Source: Pigmentiphaga sp. H8 (GTDB lineage: Bacteria; Pseudomonadota; Gammaproteobacteria; Burkholderiales; Burkholderiaceae_B). From it: DNA of 64,000 bases. The translations under genes were made by a program, and so were the position numbers. Of this stretch, positions 17,789-26,197 are shown piece after piece; position 1 is the first letter of the stretch; each line of letters begins with the position of its first letter. The notes beneath the pieces are model-generated. The model did no database searches. It saw nothing but the letters and a program-made list of their open reading frames with translations, and had not been told where the DNA came from. The stretch lies in assembly GCF_003854895.1 (NCBI RefSeq), contig NZ_CP033966.1:3534001-3598000 (forward strand), given 5' to 3'.

Positions 17789-17825
17789 CGACGGACAATG
17801 CGAGGCAATTGTCTCCTTTGTTGCT
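17789..17825 (-). promoter_or_regulatory. Regulon element B upstream of the FAH-Rieske-Bug operon
   Basis: Minus strand: AGCAACAAA, three bases, GACA, 12 bases, TGTC. It matches element A (10547-10583) at 33 of 37 positions although the operons are 7 kb apart and the genes are unrelated. The same dyad GACA-N12-TGTC is present, here extended to GACAAT-N8-ATTGTC. Control by the Crp/Fnr protein at 10597-11301 is inferred. Confidence 0.7.
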
Positions 17826-17851
17826 CCTGCGTTCTTTCTCTTTATTCGCTC

Positions 17852-18250
17852 CTAGCCCCCGACCCGCCCCGCCATCGCCGCCGACACGAACAACCCCAGC
17901 ACGCACATCATGCTGGCGACGTGCGCGGTCGAACGCAGGGCGGGTTTGTCGCCCAGGTAGCAGCCGATGAACAACAGCCGCGCCGCGACCCACGCCAGCG
18001 CCCAGGCGTCGGCCTGGTTCTGCGGGGTACCCGCCAGGTGGGCGATGATCACGGCCGCGGCGAAACCCGGCAGGGTCTCGAACGCGTTCAGGTGCGCGCT
18101 CCAGGCGCGCTTGGCGATGCCCTGTATGCGGTTCGGGAAATCGCGCGGATCGCGGTTGTCGCGCAGGGGCCGGGCGCGGTTCCGGGCGATGCCGAAGCAG
18201 ACGTAGGGCATCAGTATCGCGACGAACACACACCAGAATGCGAGGGTCAT
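17852..18250 (-). CDS. MAPEG-family membrane protein
   Basis: A protein of 132 residues with four hydrophobic segments. The motif AHLNAFETLPGFAAAVIIAH, after a basic loop with NRIQGIAKRA, is typical of bacterial MAPEG (membrane-associated eicosanoid/glutathione metabolism) proteins. These often bind glutathione; the role here is unknown. The ATG at 18250 follows GGGAGG, preferred to the longer start at 18301 that lacks a membrane-like N-terminus. Confidence 0.85.
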   Translation of the reverse strand: MTLAFWCVFVAILMPYVCFGIARNRARPLRDNRDPRDFPNRIQGIAKRAWSAHLNAFETLPGFAAAVIIAHLAGTPQNQADAWALAWVAARLLFIGCYLGDKPALRSTAHVASMMCVLGLFVSAAMAGRVGG

Positions 18251-18281
18251 GCCGGCCTCCCGGGGTCTGGCCCCGCGTCTC

Positions 18282-19763
18282 CTAGTTTTCCGCTTCCCCA
18301 TCGGCCTCGTCGGCCGCGAGGTTGTCGTCCTCGGTCCCCAGCAACTGGCGCGTCTCGCCTTCCGGCAGGGCCTCGACGGTTTTCAGGTTGCGCAGCATGG
18401 CGCGGGTGCGCACCTCGGTCTGCCCGATCTTGTTGCTGGCGGTTTCCAGCGTCTTTTTCACGCTGGCCAGCGCATCGCCGAACTTGCCGAACTCCGACTT
18501 GACCGCGCCCAGCACTTTCCAGACCTCGGACGAACGCTGCTCGATGGCCAGCGTCCGGAATCCCATCTGCAGGCTGTTCAGCAAGGCGGCCAGAGTGCTG
18601 GGGCCGGCCACGTTGATGCGCAGCGCGTGCAGCTTGTCCATCAATCCGGCGCGCCGCAGCACCTCGGCATACAGCCCCTCGGTGGGCAGGAACATGATGG
18701 CGAAGTCGGTGGTGTGCGGCGGCGCGATGTACTTGGAACCGATGCGGCGCCCCTCCAGCTCCACGCCGCGCTCGAAGGCCTGCCCGGCGGTACGCACGGC
18801 ATCGAGGTCGGCGCGCTCCTGCGCGTCCACCAGGCGCTCGTATTCCTCCTTGGGGAACTTGGCGTCGATCGGCAGCCATACCGGCACGGCCTCGTCGCCG
18901 CGACCCGGCAGGCGGATGGCGAATTCCACCAGTTCGTCGCTGCCGGGCACCGGCTTGATGTTGCGGGCGTACTGCGCCGGCGTCATGGTCTGCTCGATCA
19001 GCATGCCCAGCTGCACTTCGCCCCAGGTTCCGCGCGTCTTCACGTTGGTCAGCACGCGCTTGAGGTCGCCCACCCCGGCCGCCAGCGACTGCATCTCGCC
19101 CAGCCCCTTGTGCACGGCCTCCAGCCGGTCGGAGACCAGCTTGAAGGACTCGCCCAGCCGCTGTTCCAGCGTGGCGTGCAGTTTCTCGTCCACGGTGCGG
19201 CGCATCTCCTCGAGCTTGACGGAGTTGTCGGCCTGCATGTCCTTGAGGCGCTGCTCCACGGTGGTACGGACCTCGGCCATGCGGCGCTCATTGGCCTCGG
19301 TCAGCACGCGCAGTTGTTCCGAGAAACGGTCGGCGAAGCGTTGCAGGGCCTGCGCGCTCTCGTCGCGGTTGGCCGCGGCGTCGCGGGTCAGAGAAATGCG
19401 CAGCGCCTCGAAGCGTTCCTGCAATTGCGCCGTCAGCGTGGTCAGGTTCTGGGCGAAGGCATCGAGCTGCTGGTTCAGCACCTGGGCCTGTTGCGCCTGC
19501 TGGCCGCCCAGGGCATGCAGGCCCTGGGCCAGCGTCTGGCCCAGTTCGGTGCGCAGTCCGCGTGTGGACTCGGCCAGTTCCGACCGCAGGCCGCGCTGGC
19601 TTTCGGTGATGTCGGCCCGCAGCGTGCGCTCCAGGCGCTCCTGCTCGGTCAGGATCTGGTCCAGGCGCGGATCCGCCCCCGGTTTGCGCAGCAGCGCCAA
19701 CAGTGCGAACAATGCCGCGAGCACGGCAGCGGCGGCGCTGCCCCACAACAGGTATTCGGTCAA
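18282..19763 (-). CDS. rmuC: RmuC-family DNA recombination protein
   Basis: A protein of 493 residues: one N-terminal membrane helix (LLWGSAAAAVLAALFALLAL), a coiled-coil region to about residue 230, then the RmuC nuclease-like domain (GTWGEVQLGMLIEQ, LPIDAKFPKEEYERL, IAPPHTTDFAIMFLPTEGLY). RmuC limits inversions at short repeats in E. coli. No ATG occurs near the membrane helix; the TTG at 19763, with a G-rich tract before it, is the most plausible start. Downstream MAPEG gene is 31 bases away on the same strand. Confidence 0.9.
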   Translation of the reverse strand: MTEYLLWGSAAAAVLAALFALLALLRKPGADPRLDQILTEQERLERTLRADITESQRGLRSELAESTRGLRTELGQTLAQGLHALGGQQAQQAQVLNQQLDAFAQNLTTLTAQLQERFEALRISLTRDAAANRDESAQALQRFADRFSEQLRVLTEANERRMAEVRTTVEQRLKDMQADNSVKLEEMRRTVDEKLHATLEQRLGESFKLVSDRLEAVHKGLGEMQSLAAGVGDLKRVLTNVKTRGTWGEVQLGMLIEQTMTPAQYARNIKPVPGSDELVEFAIRLPGRGDEAVPVWLPIDAKFPKEEYERLVDAQERADLDAVRTAGQAFERGVELEGRRIGSKYIAPPHTTDFAIMFLPTEGLYAEVLRRAGLMDKLHALRINVAGPSTLAALLNSLQMGFRTLAIEQRSSEVWKVLGAVKSEFGKFGDALASVKKTLETASNKIGQTEVRTRAMLRNLKTVEALPEGETRQLLGTEDDNLAADEADGEAEN

Positions 19764-19819
19764 GACTCGGCCCCCAAAACCACGGATTTTAGAGGGAAGA
19801 CGCGGCGGACGGCGCCCGG

Positions 19820-21067
19820 CTATCCCAGGTAGCGTGCGCGGGGCCTGAGCATCACCCCCGCCATGCGCTGTTCGATGGCATGGGCGATCCACCCGGCCGA
19901 GCGCGCCAGCGCATAAAGCGCCCCCGACGAACGGCGCGGCAGGCCCAGGGCATGGCACAGCACGGTCAGCGCCGCCTCGGCGGTGGGCGCCATGCCGGTG
20001 CGCGCCTGGACCGCGGCCAGGTACCCGGTCCAGTCCGGCCGGCGTCCGCGCGTGGGCTGCGCGCCCGCCGCCAGGGACAGGAGGGGCGCGACCCGCGGAT
20101 CGCCCTGGGGGTACATGCGATGGAAGAATCCCGGCGCCCGGCCGCTGGAGCGCAGCGACTCCTCGATGCGCGCCAGGAATCCCGCCTCGTCGGACGCTTC
20201 CAGCAACAGGTCCTCGATGCGCCGGTACACCCGCCGGCTGCGCGAATTGCTGTGCACGCTGAGCGCGGCGTTCAGGCAGTGCGGCAGGCTGGCGCCGCTG
20301 GAGGCGGCAAGCCGGACGGCCACGGCCTGGGGCGTCAGGTGATGATCCGCCAGCAGTACCAGGGCGGCGTTGACGGCGCGCTCGCGGACCGGGTTCGCCG
20401 GCGTGCCGACGGCCCTCAGGATGTGGGCCGCGAGTGTCTCCCCTTCGCGGCCTACGACGAACCCCGCTTCCGGGCCCAGGTAGCCCAGGCAGCCGGCGAA
20501 CAGGGACAGCGCGGCGCGCGCGTCGGCCAGGGTCGTGCCATGCCGCGTGTCGTGGCGCGAGTCGCCCGCGACCGCGAGCAGCGAAACCGCCGCGCTGAAG
20601 TACTGGATGGGCTCCATGGCCCCGTCCAGCTTGCGGAACACGTGCACCGCCAGCGCCGGCAGCGGCTCGGGCGGCCAGGTTTCGGGCTCCTCCGGGCGCA
20701 CGCCGGTCCACAGCAGCTCGGCCAGGTTCTCGAACCGCTCTCCGCTTGCCGCCAGGTCGACCGCGGCAAATCCCCTGTAGGCCGGCCCCCGCGGCGTGAT
20801 CTCGGTCACGGCGGTCTGGATGATGGGCTCCGACCAGTGCGGCTGGTGGCTACCCCCCTTCGAGGGTCCGCCTTCGGCCCGCGCGCGGCTGCGCGATCCC
20901 ATCCGCTCCACGTCCTCGCGCAGGTACATGACCGGACCGTCGTCGCCCTGGCGCTGGCGCCGTATCCACCCCCGGCTGACGTAGGCATAGAGCGTCTGCT
21001 TCTTGACACGCAAGGCCTTGGCCGCGTCGTCGGCCGTCATGTAGTGGACCTCGTCGATTCCGGGCAT
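19820..21067 (-). CDS. Helix-turn-helix protein with citrate-synthase-like domain
   Basis: A protein of 415 residues. Residues 10-56 form a MerR/excisionase-type helix-turn-helix (MTADDAAKALRVKKQTLYAY). Residues 57-79 are a basic, Gly/Ser-rich linker. The rest is a citrate synthase fold: ADHH at 240-243, LAASSGAS, FFHRMYPQGDPR (equivalent of the GHR motif), and SAGWIAHAIEQR. The HGG motif with the catalytic His is replaced by NSRSRRV (around 274-280), and the catalytic Asp position reads Glu364 (APTAEAAL). Ordinary citrate synthesis is therefore doubtful; a DNA-binding sensor role is possible. ATG 21067 has AGGAG upstream; ATG 21088 does not. Divergent from the operon starting at 21287. Confidence 0.8.
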   Translation of the reverse strand: MPGIDEVHYMTADDAAKALRVKKQTLYAYVSRGWIRRQRQGDDGPVMYLREDVERMGSRSRARAEGGPSKGGSHQPHWSEPIIQTAVTEITPRGPAYRGFAAVDLAASGERFENLAELLWTGVRPEEPETWPPEPLPALAVHVFRKLDGAMEPIQYFSAAVSLLAVAGDSRHDTRHGTTLADARAALSLFAGCLGYLGPEAGFVVGREGETLAAHILRAVGTPANPVRERAVNAALVLLADHHLTPQAVAVRLAASSGASLPHCLNAALSVHSNSRSRRVYRRIEDLLLEASDEAGFLARIEESLRSSGRAPGFFHRMYPQGDPRVAPLLSLAAGAQPTRGRRPDWTGYLAAVQARTGMAPTAEAALTVLCHALGLPRRSSGALYALARSAGWIAHAIEQRMAGVMLRPRARYLG

Positions 21068-21104
21068 GTCCTGGCTCCTGTTCCCCATGCATTCCGGCGC
21101 TGGA

Positions 21105-21262
21105 TATTGATCAATAAATCAACTTCTACCCGCGGAATGGCCTGGTCTATGCTTGGCCAATCATGTTCCATTCGGGCACCCCGTCCAGCAGCATGGATCG
21201 GCCTGGGGGACATCATATATTGATTTGAATCACGCTCAAGCAATATTGATCAACATGATATT
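21105..21262. promoter_or_regulatory. Divergent promoter region with three TATTGAT-type dyads
   Basis: This AT-rich gap separates the HTH-citrate-synthase gene and the amidohydrolase operon. A perfect 12-base palindrome TATTGATCAATA lies at 21105-21116, 38 bases before the minus-strand start. TATTGATCAA recurs exactly at 21244-21253, inside a wider AATAT...ATATT dyad (21242-21262), 25-45 bases before the plus-strand start. A third, degenerate copy is TGATT-TG-AATCA at 21221-21232. One site by each gene suggests control of both directions by one protein, possibly the HTH protein itself. Confidence 0.65.
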
Positions 21263-21286
21263 TCCCTCACCCGGAGCAGGCCTCCC

Positions 21287-22402
21287 ATGATCATCGATAC
21301 CGATTCCCACGTCATCGAATCCGAAGCGACCTGGGCCCATCTCGATCCCGCCTACCACGCCCGCCGGCCCCTGCCTTTCGCCGCCCCCACGGACACGGGC
21401 TTCCAGGACTGGAACACCTTCTGGGTCATCGACCGGAAACTGCGCCATTTCGGCGCCACCCCCATCGCCGGCAACGCCATGGCGGCGCGCAAGACCTTCT
21501 CGCCGGGCGTCCAGCAGATCACCGACGTGCCGGCGCGCGTGGCCGCCATGGACAGGATGAAAGTCGGCAAGCAGATCGTCCATCCGTCGTTCGTGCTCTC
21601 GACCCTGAGCGAGGATCCCGATCTCGAAGCCGCGCTGATCCGCAGCTACAACACCTTCATGGCCCGCGCCTGCGCCGAGTCGGGCGGACGCATCTTCTTC
21701 AATGCCGTCGTGCCGTATCGCCAGCCGGACGTCGCGGTCGAGGAAATCCGCCGCGTGCGCAAGCTGGGCGGCGCGGTCAGCGTCCTGGCCCGCGGCCTGG
21801 AGTGGGACCGCCCCATGGACGATCCCCGGCACTACCCCATCTTCGCCGAAGCCGAACGCCAGGGACTGCCCATCGTCGTGCACCTGGGCCTGGGGTCGCC
21901 CGCCATGTACGGCATGTTCGACGGCCTGACCCACCCGCCGGCCGAGCGCAAGACCTTCTATCCGCCCTACTCCCGGCGACTGCTCAGCACCCTGACCGTC
22001 CAGTACGCCTTCTACAACCTGATGGAAGGCACGCTGCTCGACGATTTCCCGCGCCTGAAATGGGCCTTCCTGGAAGGCGGCGGATGCACCTGGATGGCCG
22101 CCGCGCTGCGCACCATCGAACGCGGCGGCAAGGCCAACGCCGCCGACTACTTCGCCAGCGGCCGCATCCACGTCGGCAGCGAACCCGACGACGACATCAA
22201 CTACGCGGCCTCGGTGCTGGGCGAACAGGCGCTGCTGGTATCGAGCGACATGCCGCACTTCGACGAGGCCGCGCACGACAGCATCGCCGAGGAATACGAG
22301 GAACGGGACGACCTGAGCCCCGCGCTGCTGGAGAAGATGTTCCACCAGAACGCCTCGCGCCTGTTCGATTTCGACACGGCGACGGCGGGCGGAGCACGCT
22401 GA
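21287..22402 (+). CDS. Amidohydrolase-2 family metal-dependent hydrolase
   Basis: A protein of 371 residues. It opens with MIIDTDSHVIES, the D-x-H variant of the amidohydrolase metal motif; GLPIVVHLGLG supplies a further His, and LLVSSDMPHFDE near the end carries the conserved Asp. The family (PF04909) includes decarboxylases and hydrolases of aromatic acids such as ACMSD and resorcylate decarboxylase. First gene of a tightly packed plus-strand operon; the next gene starts one base after the stop. Substrate unknown; an aromatic acid decarboxylase or amide hydrolase are both possible. Confidence 0.85.
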   Translation: MIIDTDSHVIESEATWAHLDPAYHARRPLPFAAPTDTGFQDWNTFWVIDRKLRHFGATPIAGNAMAARKTFSPGVQQITDVPARVAAMDRMKVGKQIVHPSFVLSTLSEDPDLEAALIRSYNTFMARACAESGGRIFFNAVVPYRQPDVAVEEIRRVRKLGGAVSVLARGLEWDRPMDDPRHYPIFAEAERQGLPIVVHLGLGSPAMYGMFDGLTHPPAERKTFYPPYSRRLLSTLTVQYAFYNLMEGTLLDDFPRLKWAFLEGGGCTWMAAALRTIERGGKANAADYFASGRIHVGSEPDDDINYAASVLGEQALLVSSDMPHFDEAAHDSIAEEYEERDDLSPALLEKMFHQNASRLFDFDTATAGGAR

Positions 22403-22403
22403 C

Positions 22404-23459
22404 ATGCCCGCCGCCCGGACGCTGTGGTACACGCGCTGCCCGCTGCCGACCGCATCGGGAGTGGCCATCGAACGCGGCCTGCTCGACGCCGCGTTCGCGC
22501 CGCTGGGCATCGCCGTGCAATCGCTCAACGCCTCGCTCGACCACCAGGTCCGCGAGGCCCATTTCGATCACGGCCAGCCCGGGCTGTTCCGCCAGGGCGG
22601 CATGATCCCGCCGATCTGGAGCCGTGCGCGCGGCGCCGACACCCTCGTCATCGCCACCGGCTGGATCGATGAATACCAGGCGGTGATCGCCCTGCCCGAC
22701 AGCGGCATCCGCGACGGCGGCGACCTGCGCGGCAGGCGCCTGGGCGTCCCCTGCCGGCCGGGCGAACAGATCGACTACTGGCGGGCGATGTGCCTGCGCG
22801 GCTATCACAGCGCGCTCCAGCTTGCCGGCCTGGCGCCCACCGACGTGGAATTCGTCGCGCTGCCCATCCACGAGGGCCAGATTCCCACGGGCGGCGCCTC
22901 GCAGCGCGGCTCGCTGTGGCACGGCGCGCCCCGGGCCCGGCGGCAGAGCCGCGAAGCCCTGGCCCTGGCGCGCGGCGAAGTCGACGCCATCTATACCGCC
23001 AGCCCGGCCGGCGCGCAGCTGACCGCATTCCTGGGCGCCCAGGTCGTGGTCGACATCGGTGCCGCGCCGTCTCCGGCGCTGCGCAGCAACAACCAGGTGC
23101 CCGCGATCCTGACCGTGGATGGACGCCTGGCACGTACCCAACCCGATCTGGTTGTCCGTTACCTGGCGGCCTTGTTCGACGCCGCCGACTGGGCCCGCGC
23201 CCAGCCTTCGGGCGCAGCCGCCATTCTGTCCGAGGACGTAGGAACCACGAAGGAATGGCTGGTCGCGGCCCATGGCGACGATGTCGCGGCCAGGCTCGCG
23301 CCGGTGCTCGACCCCGCCCATATCCAGGCGGTCGCCGCCCAGAAAGACTTCCTGCTCGGCCTGGGGCTGCTGGAAAAGGACTTTGACCTGCAGGCGTGGA
23401 TCGCCCCGGAGTTCATCGAGGCGGCCGCCGCGACGCGAGGCTCCCATGCAACTGTCTGA
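22404..23459 (+). CDS. DszB-like (2'-hydroxybiphenyl-2-sulfinate desulfinase) family protein
   Basis: A protein of 351 residues without signal peptide. From memory of Rhodococcus DszB, the match runs end to end: YTRCPLPTA versus SNCPVPNA, HFDHGQPGLFRQGGMIPP versus HFTYDQPAYTRFGGEIPP, LRGRRLGV, and LQAWIAPEF near the end. The three DszB catalytic residues (Cys27, His60, Arg70) correspond to Cys12, His53 and Arg63, with the same ten-residue His-Arg spacing. DszB releases sulfite from an aryl sulfinate. Automatic annotation would call it an ABC transporter binding protein, since the folds are related, but the missing export signal and the triad favour an enzyme. The exact substrate is unknown. 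It overlaps the next gene by 14 bases. Confidence 0.75.
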   Translation: MPAARTLWYTRCPLPTASGVAIERGLLDAAFAPLGIAVQSLNASLDHQVREAHFDHGQPGLFRQGGMIPPIWSRARGADTLVIATGWIDEYQAVIALPDSGIRDGGDLRGRRLGVPCRPGEQIDYWRAMCLRGYHSALQLAGLAPTDVEFVALPIHEGQIPTGGASQRGSLWHGAPRARRQSREALALARGEVDAIYTASPAGAQLTAFLGAQVVVDIGAAPSPALRSNNQVPAILTVDGRLARTQPDLVVRYLAALFDAADWARAQPSGAAAILSEDVGTTKEWLVAAHGDDVAARLAPVLDPAHIQAVAAQKDFLLGLGLLEKDFDLQAWIAPEFIEAAAATRGSHATV

Positions 23460-25077
23460 ACCCGCTACGTCGGTATCGCCGCCCCGGCCGCTGTCGGCCG
23501 CCGGGCGCGGCGTCGTGGCCAGCGCCCATGCGGCGGCCAGCGCGGCCGGCCGGACCATGCTCGAACGCGGCGGCAACGCCATGGACGCCGCCATCGCGAT
23601 GGCGGCGGCGCTGGGCGTGGCGCAGCCGATGATGAGCGGCCTGGGGGGCGACAGCTTCATCCTCTGGTACGACGCCGCGACGGGCCGGATCACCTCGATC
23701 AACGGCGCGGGCCCGGCGCCCGCGGCGGCCGCGGACGACCCGGCGCGCCCCCTGCCCATGCGCGGCCTGGGCTCGGCCTCGGTTCCCGGCGCGGTGGATG
23801 CGATGTGCCTGGCCTACGACCGCCATGCCAGCGGCAGGCTGTCCTTCGGCGAGCTGCTGGCGCCCGCGATCGAACTCGCGGAGCGGGGATGCGAGACCCC
23901 GCACTTCTGCGCCAGGTTCTTCGCCCTGAACGAAGCGCTCCTGGCGGCCGATCCCGGCGCGCGCCAGGCCTTGTTGATAGACGGACGCGTGCCGCGCGAA
24001 GGCGAATCGCTGCGGCAACCCGACCTCGCGCGCACGCTGGAACGCCTGGCCACGCGCGGCCGCGACGATTTCTATGGCGCGGGCCTGGGCGCCCGCCTGG
24101 TCGAACTCAGCCGCCAGACAGGCGGTCCCTTCCGCGAATCGGACTTCGACGGTGTGTTCGCCGAGGCCGCCGCGCCGATCCAGGTTCCCTACGGCGACGG
24201 ATGGGTGCTCAGCAACCCGCCCGTCGCCCAGGGCACCGTCCTGCTGCAGGCCCTGGGCATCCTGGACCGGCTGAATCTCCCCGCGGATGATGGTGCTCTG
24301 CGCGCGCATTGCATGATCGAGGCGCTCAAGCATGCCTTTGCCGACCGCAACGACTTCCTGGGGGACCCCCGTTTCACCGAGAATCCGCTGCCTCAACTGC
24401 TGGCGGCGCCGCGCCTGGACCGGATCGCCGCCGCCATCGACCGGTCGCGCGCCGCCACGGCGCTGCCGCGCGCCCGCTGGTCGCTCGGCAGCGGCGACAC
24501 CACCTGCTTCGTGGCGGCCGATGCGCGGGGCAACGTGGCGAGCTACATCACCAGCATCTCGACGCCGTTCGGCGCGGGCGTGGTCGTGCCCGGCACGGGG
24601 GTGCTGCTCAACAACCGCGCGGGCCGGGGATTTTCCCCGGACGTCCACTCGCCCAACCATCTCGCTCCCGGCAAGCGCACCATGTCCACGCTGCACGTCT
24701 ACATGGCCCTGGACAGCCAGCGGCGGCTGGTCATGGCGGGAGGCACTGCCGGCGGCGACGGCCAGCCGCAGTGGAACCTGCAGATCCTCGACGCCGTCCT
24801 GAACCGCGGCCTGTCGCTGCGGCAGGCGGTGGACCAGCCGCGCTGGGAACTCTTTCCCGGCAGCGACCCCGCCCATCTCGCGCACCCTTACGAGATCCGC
24901 GTCGATCGGCGCCTCGACGCCACGCTGGTCGACCGGCTCCGCGCGCTGGGCCACACGATCAGCGACAAGTCGCTGGGCATGCTGGGAGCGGCGCAGGTAC
25001 TGGGGATCGCGCCATCCGGGGGTTTCGTCGCCGCTGCCGATCCCCGGGCAGACGGGGCCGCGTACGCGGTCGGTTGA
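23446..25077 (+). CDS. Gamma-glutamyltransferase family protein
   Basis: A protein of 543 residues, the normal size of the self-cleaving GGT family. N-terminal region: HAAASAAGRTMLERGGNAMDAAIAMA and GLGGDSFILWYD. The processing site and nucleophile is Thr352 in SGDTTCFVAADARGN, equivalent to TTHYS in E. coli GGT. No signal peptide is evident, so it is probably cytoplasmic, unlike periplasmic Ggt. Family members cleave gamma-glutamyl amides or cephalosporin side chains. ATG 23446 overlaps the DszB-like gene, implying coupled translation. Confidence 0.87.
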   Translation: MQLSEPATSVSPPRPLSAAGRGVVASAHAAASAAGRTMLERGGNAMDAAIAMAAALGVAQPMMSGLGGDSFILWYDAATGRITSINGAGPAPAAAADDPARPLPMRGLGSASVPGAVDAMCLAYDRHASGRLSFGELLAPAIELAERGCETPHFCARFFALNEALLAADPGARQALLIDGRVPREGESLRQPDLARTLERLATRGRDDFYGAGLGARLVELSRQTGGPFRESDFDGVFAEAAAPIQVPYGDGWVLSNPPVAQGTVLLQALGILDRLNLPADDGALRAHCMIEALKHAFADRNDFLGDPRFTENPLPQLLAAPRLDRIAAAIDRSRAATALPRARWSLGSGDTTCFVAADARGNVASYITSISTPFGAGVVVPGTGVLLNNRAGRGFSPDVHSPNHLAPGKRTMSTLHVYMALDSQRRLVMAGGTAGGDGQPQWNLQILDAVLNRGLSLRQAVDQPRWELFPGSDPAHLAHPYEIRVDRRLDATLVDRLRALGHTISDKSLGMLGAAQVLGIAPSGGFVAAADPRADGAAYAVG

Positions 25078-25101
25078 CCATTCGCTCGCCTAGGAGCCGC
25101 C

Positions 25102-26196
25102 ATGAATACCAGACGCCGTTCTCCTCCCGCCGCCCCCTCGCCCACGCGGCGCCGGCTGGCCGCCCTGTCGGGCCTGGCCTTGGCCACGCTGCCGCCGTGG
25201 ACGCGCGTGCTTGCCGCTCAGCCGGACAAGGCGCTGCGCAAGGTGCGTGTCGGCATGCTCGACAGCCTGTCCGAGGCACCCGCGCTGATCGCATACGAAC
25301 AGGGCTACTTCAAGGAAGAAGGGCTGGACGTGGAATTCGTGTCGTTCAGCAACACCGCCGACATGGTGGCCCCCTTGAGCGCCCGCCAGCTCGACGTCGC
25401 CTCCGGCGCACCCACGCTGGCGCTGTTCAACGGCGCCCTGCGCGGACTGCCGTTCAAACTGGTCGCCGACAAGGGACGCAACTCTCCCGGCCACGGGTTC
25501 AACGCGCTGGTGGTGCGCAAGGATCTGGTCGATTCCGGCCGGGTCAAGGGCATAGGCGACATCAAGGGCATGAAGGTGGCGACGCCGTCGCGCCATTCCC
25601 CGATGGAACTGCAACTGGACATGGCGCTGCGCACCGCCGGATTGGGCCTGAACGACGTCGGCTTCGAGCAGCTCGCGTTTCCCAGCATGGTCGCGGCGCT
25701 CGCGAACAAGGCGGTGGACGCCGCGCTGATGATAGAGCCGCTGGTCACGGTCGTCTCCCAGCGGCAGATCGGCGCGCGCCTGCTGGGCTTCGACCAGACC
25801 TCGCCCGAATTCCAGATCGCCGGCATCATCTATGGCCCCAGCCTGACCCAGGCCGATTCCGACGTCGGCAGGAAATGGATGGTCGCCTACGTGCGCGGCA
25901 TCCGCGACTACCTCGATTCGCTGGACGGCCGGGGCTCCCGCGACGTGACCGAGCGGGCGCTCAGCCGCCACATCGAAGTCTTCAAGAACCAGGAGCTGTT
26001 GAAGAAAGTGGTCTACCCGGGATTCAACCCCGACGGCTACCTCAACCTGCAGACCATCAAGGACAGCATGGCATGGTACGCGGGGCTGGGGCTGCTCAAG
26101 ACGCAGCCCCGGCTGACCGACCTGGTCGACTACCGCTACCTGGACCATGCCCTGGATCGCCTGGGCCGCAAGGGCCCCAGGCAAGGAGTGAATTGA
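25102..26196 (+). CDS. ABC transporter substrate-binding protein (SsuA/TauA/NMT1-like)
   Basis: A protein of 364 residues with an N-terminal export signal containing arginines (TRRRLAALSGLALATLPPW), possibly twin-arginine. The mature part follows the SsuA/NMT1 pattern: VRVGMLDSLSEAPALIAYEQ, YFKEEGLDVEFVSF, and DIKGMKVATPSRHSPMELQ. These receptors serve uptake of sulfonates, taurine, nitrate or aromatic acids. It belongs with the ATPase at 27281 and the permease at 28125; only the cupin gene lies between. A gap of 24 bases separates it from the GGT gene. Confidence 0.88.
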   Translation: MNTRRRSPPAAPSPTRRRLAALSGLALATLPPWTRVLAAQPDKALRKVRVGMLDSLSEAPALIAYEQGYFKEEGLDVEFVSFSNTADMVAPLSARQLDVASGAPTLALFNGALRGLPFKLVADKGRNSPGHGFNALVVRKDLVDSGRVKGIGDIKGMKVATPSRHSPMELQLDMALRTAGLGLNDVGFEQLAFPSMVAALANKAVDAALMIEPLVTVVSQRQIGARLLGFDQTSPEFQIAGIIYGPSLTQADSDVGRKWMVAYVRGIRDYLDSLDGRGSRDVTERALSRHIEVFKNQELLKKVVYPGFNPDGYLNLQTIKDSMAWYAGLGLLKTQPRLTDLVDYRYLDHALDRLGRKGPRQGVN

Positions 26197-26197
26197 C

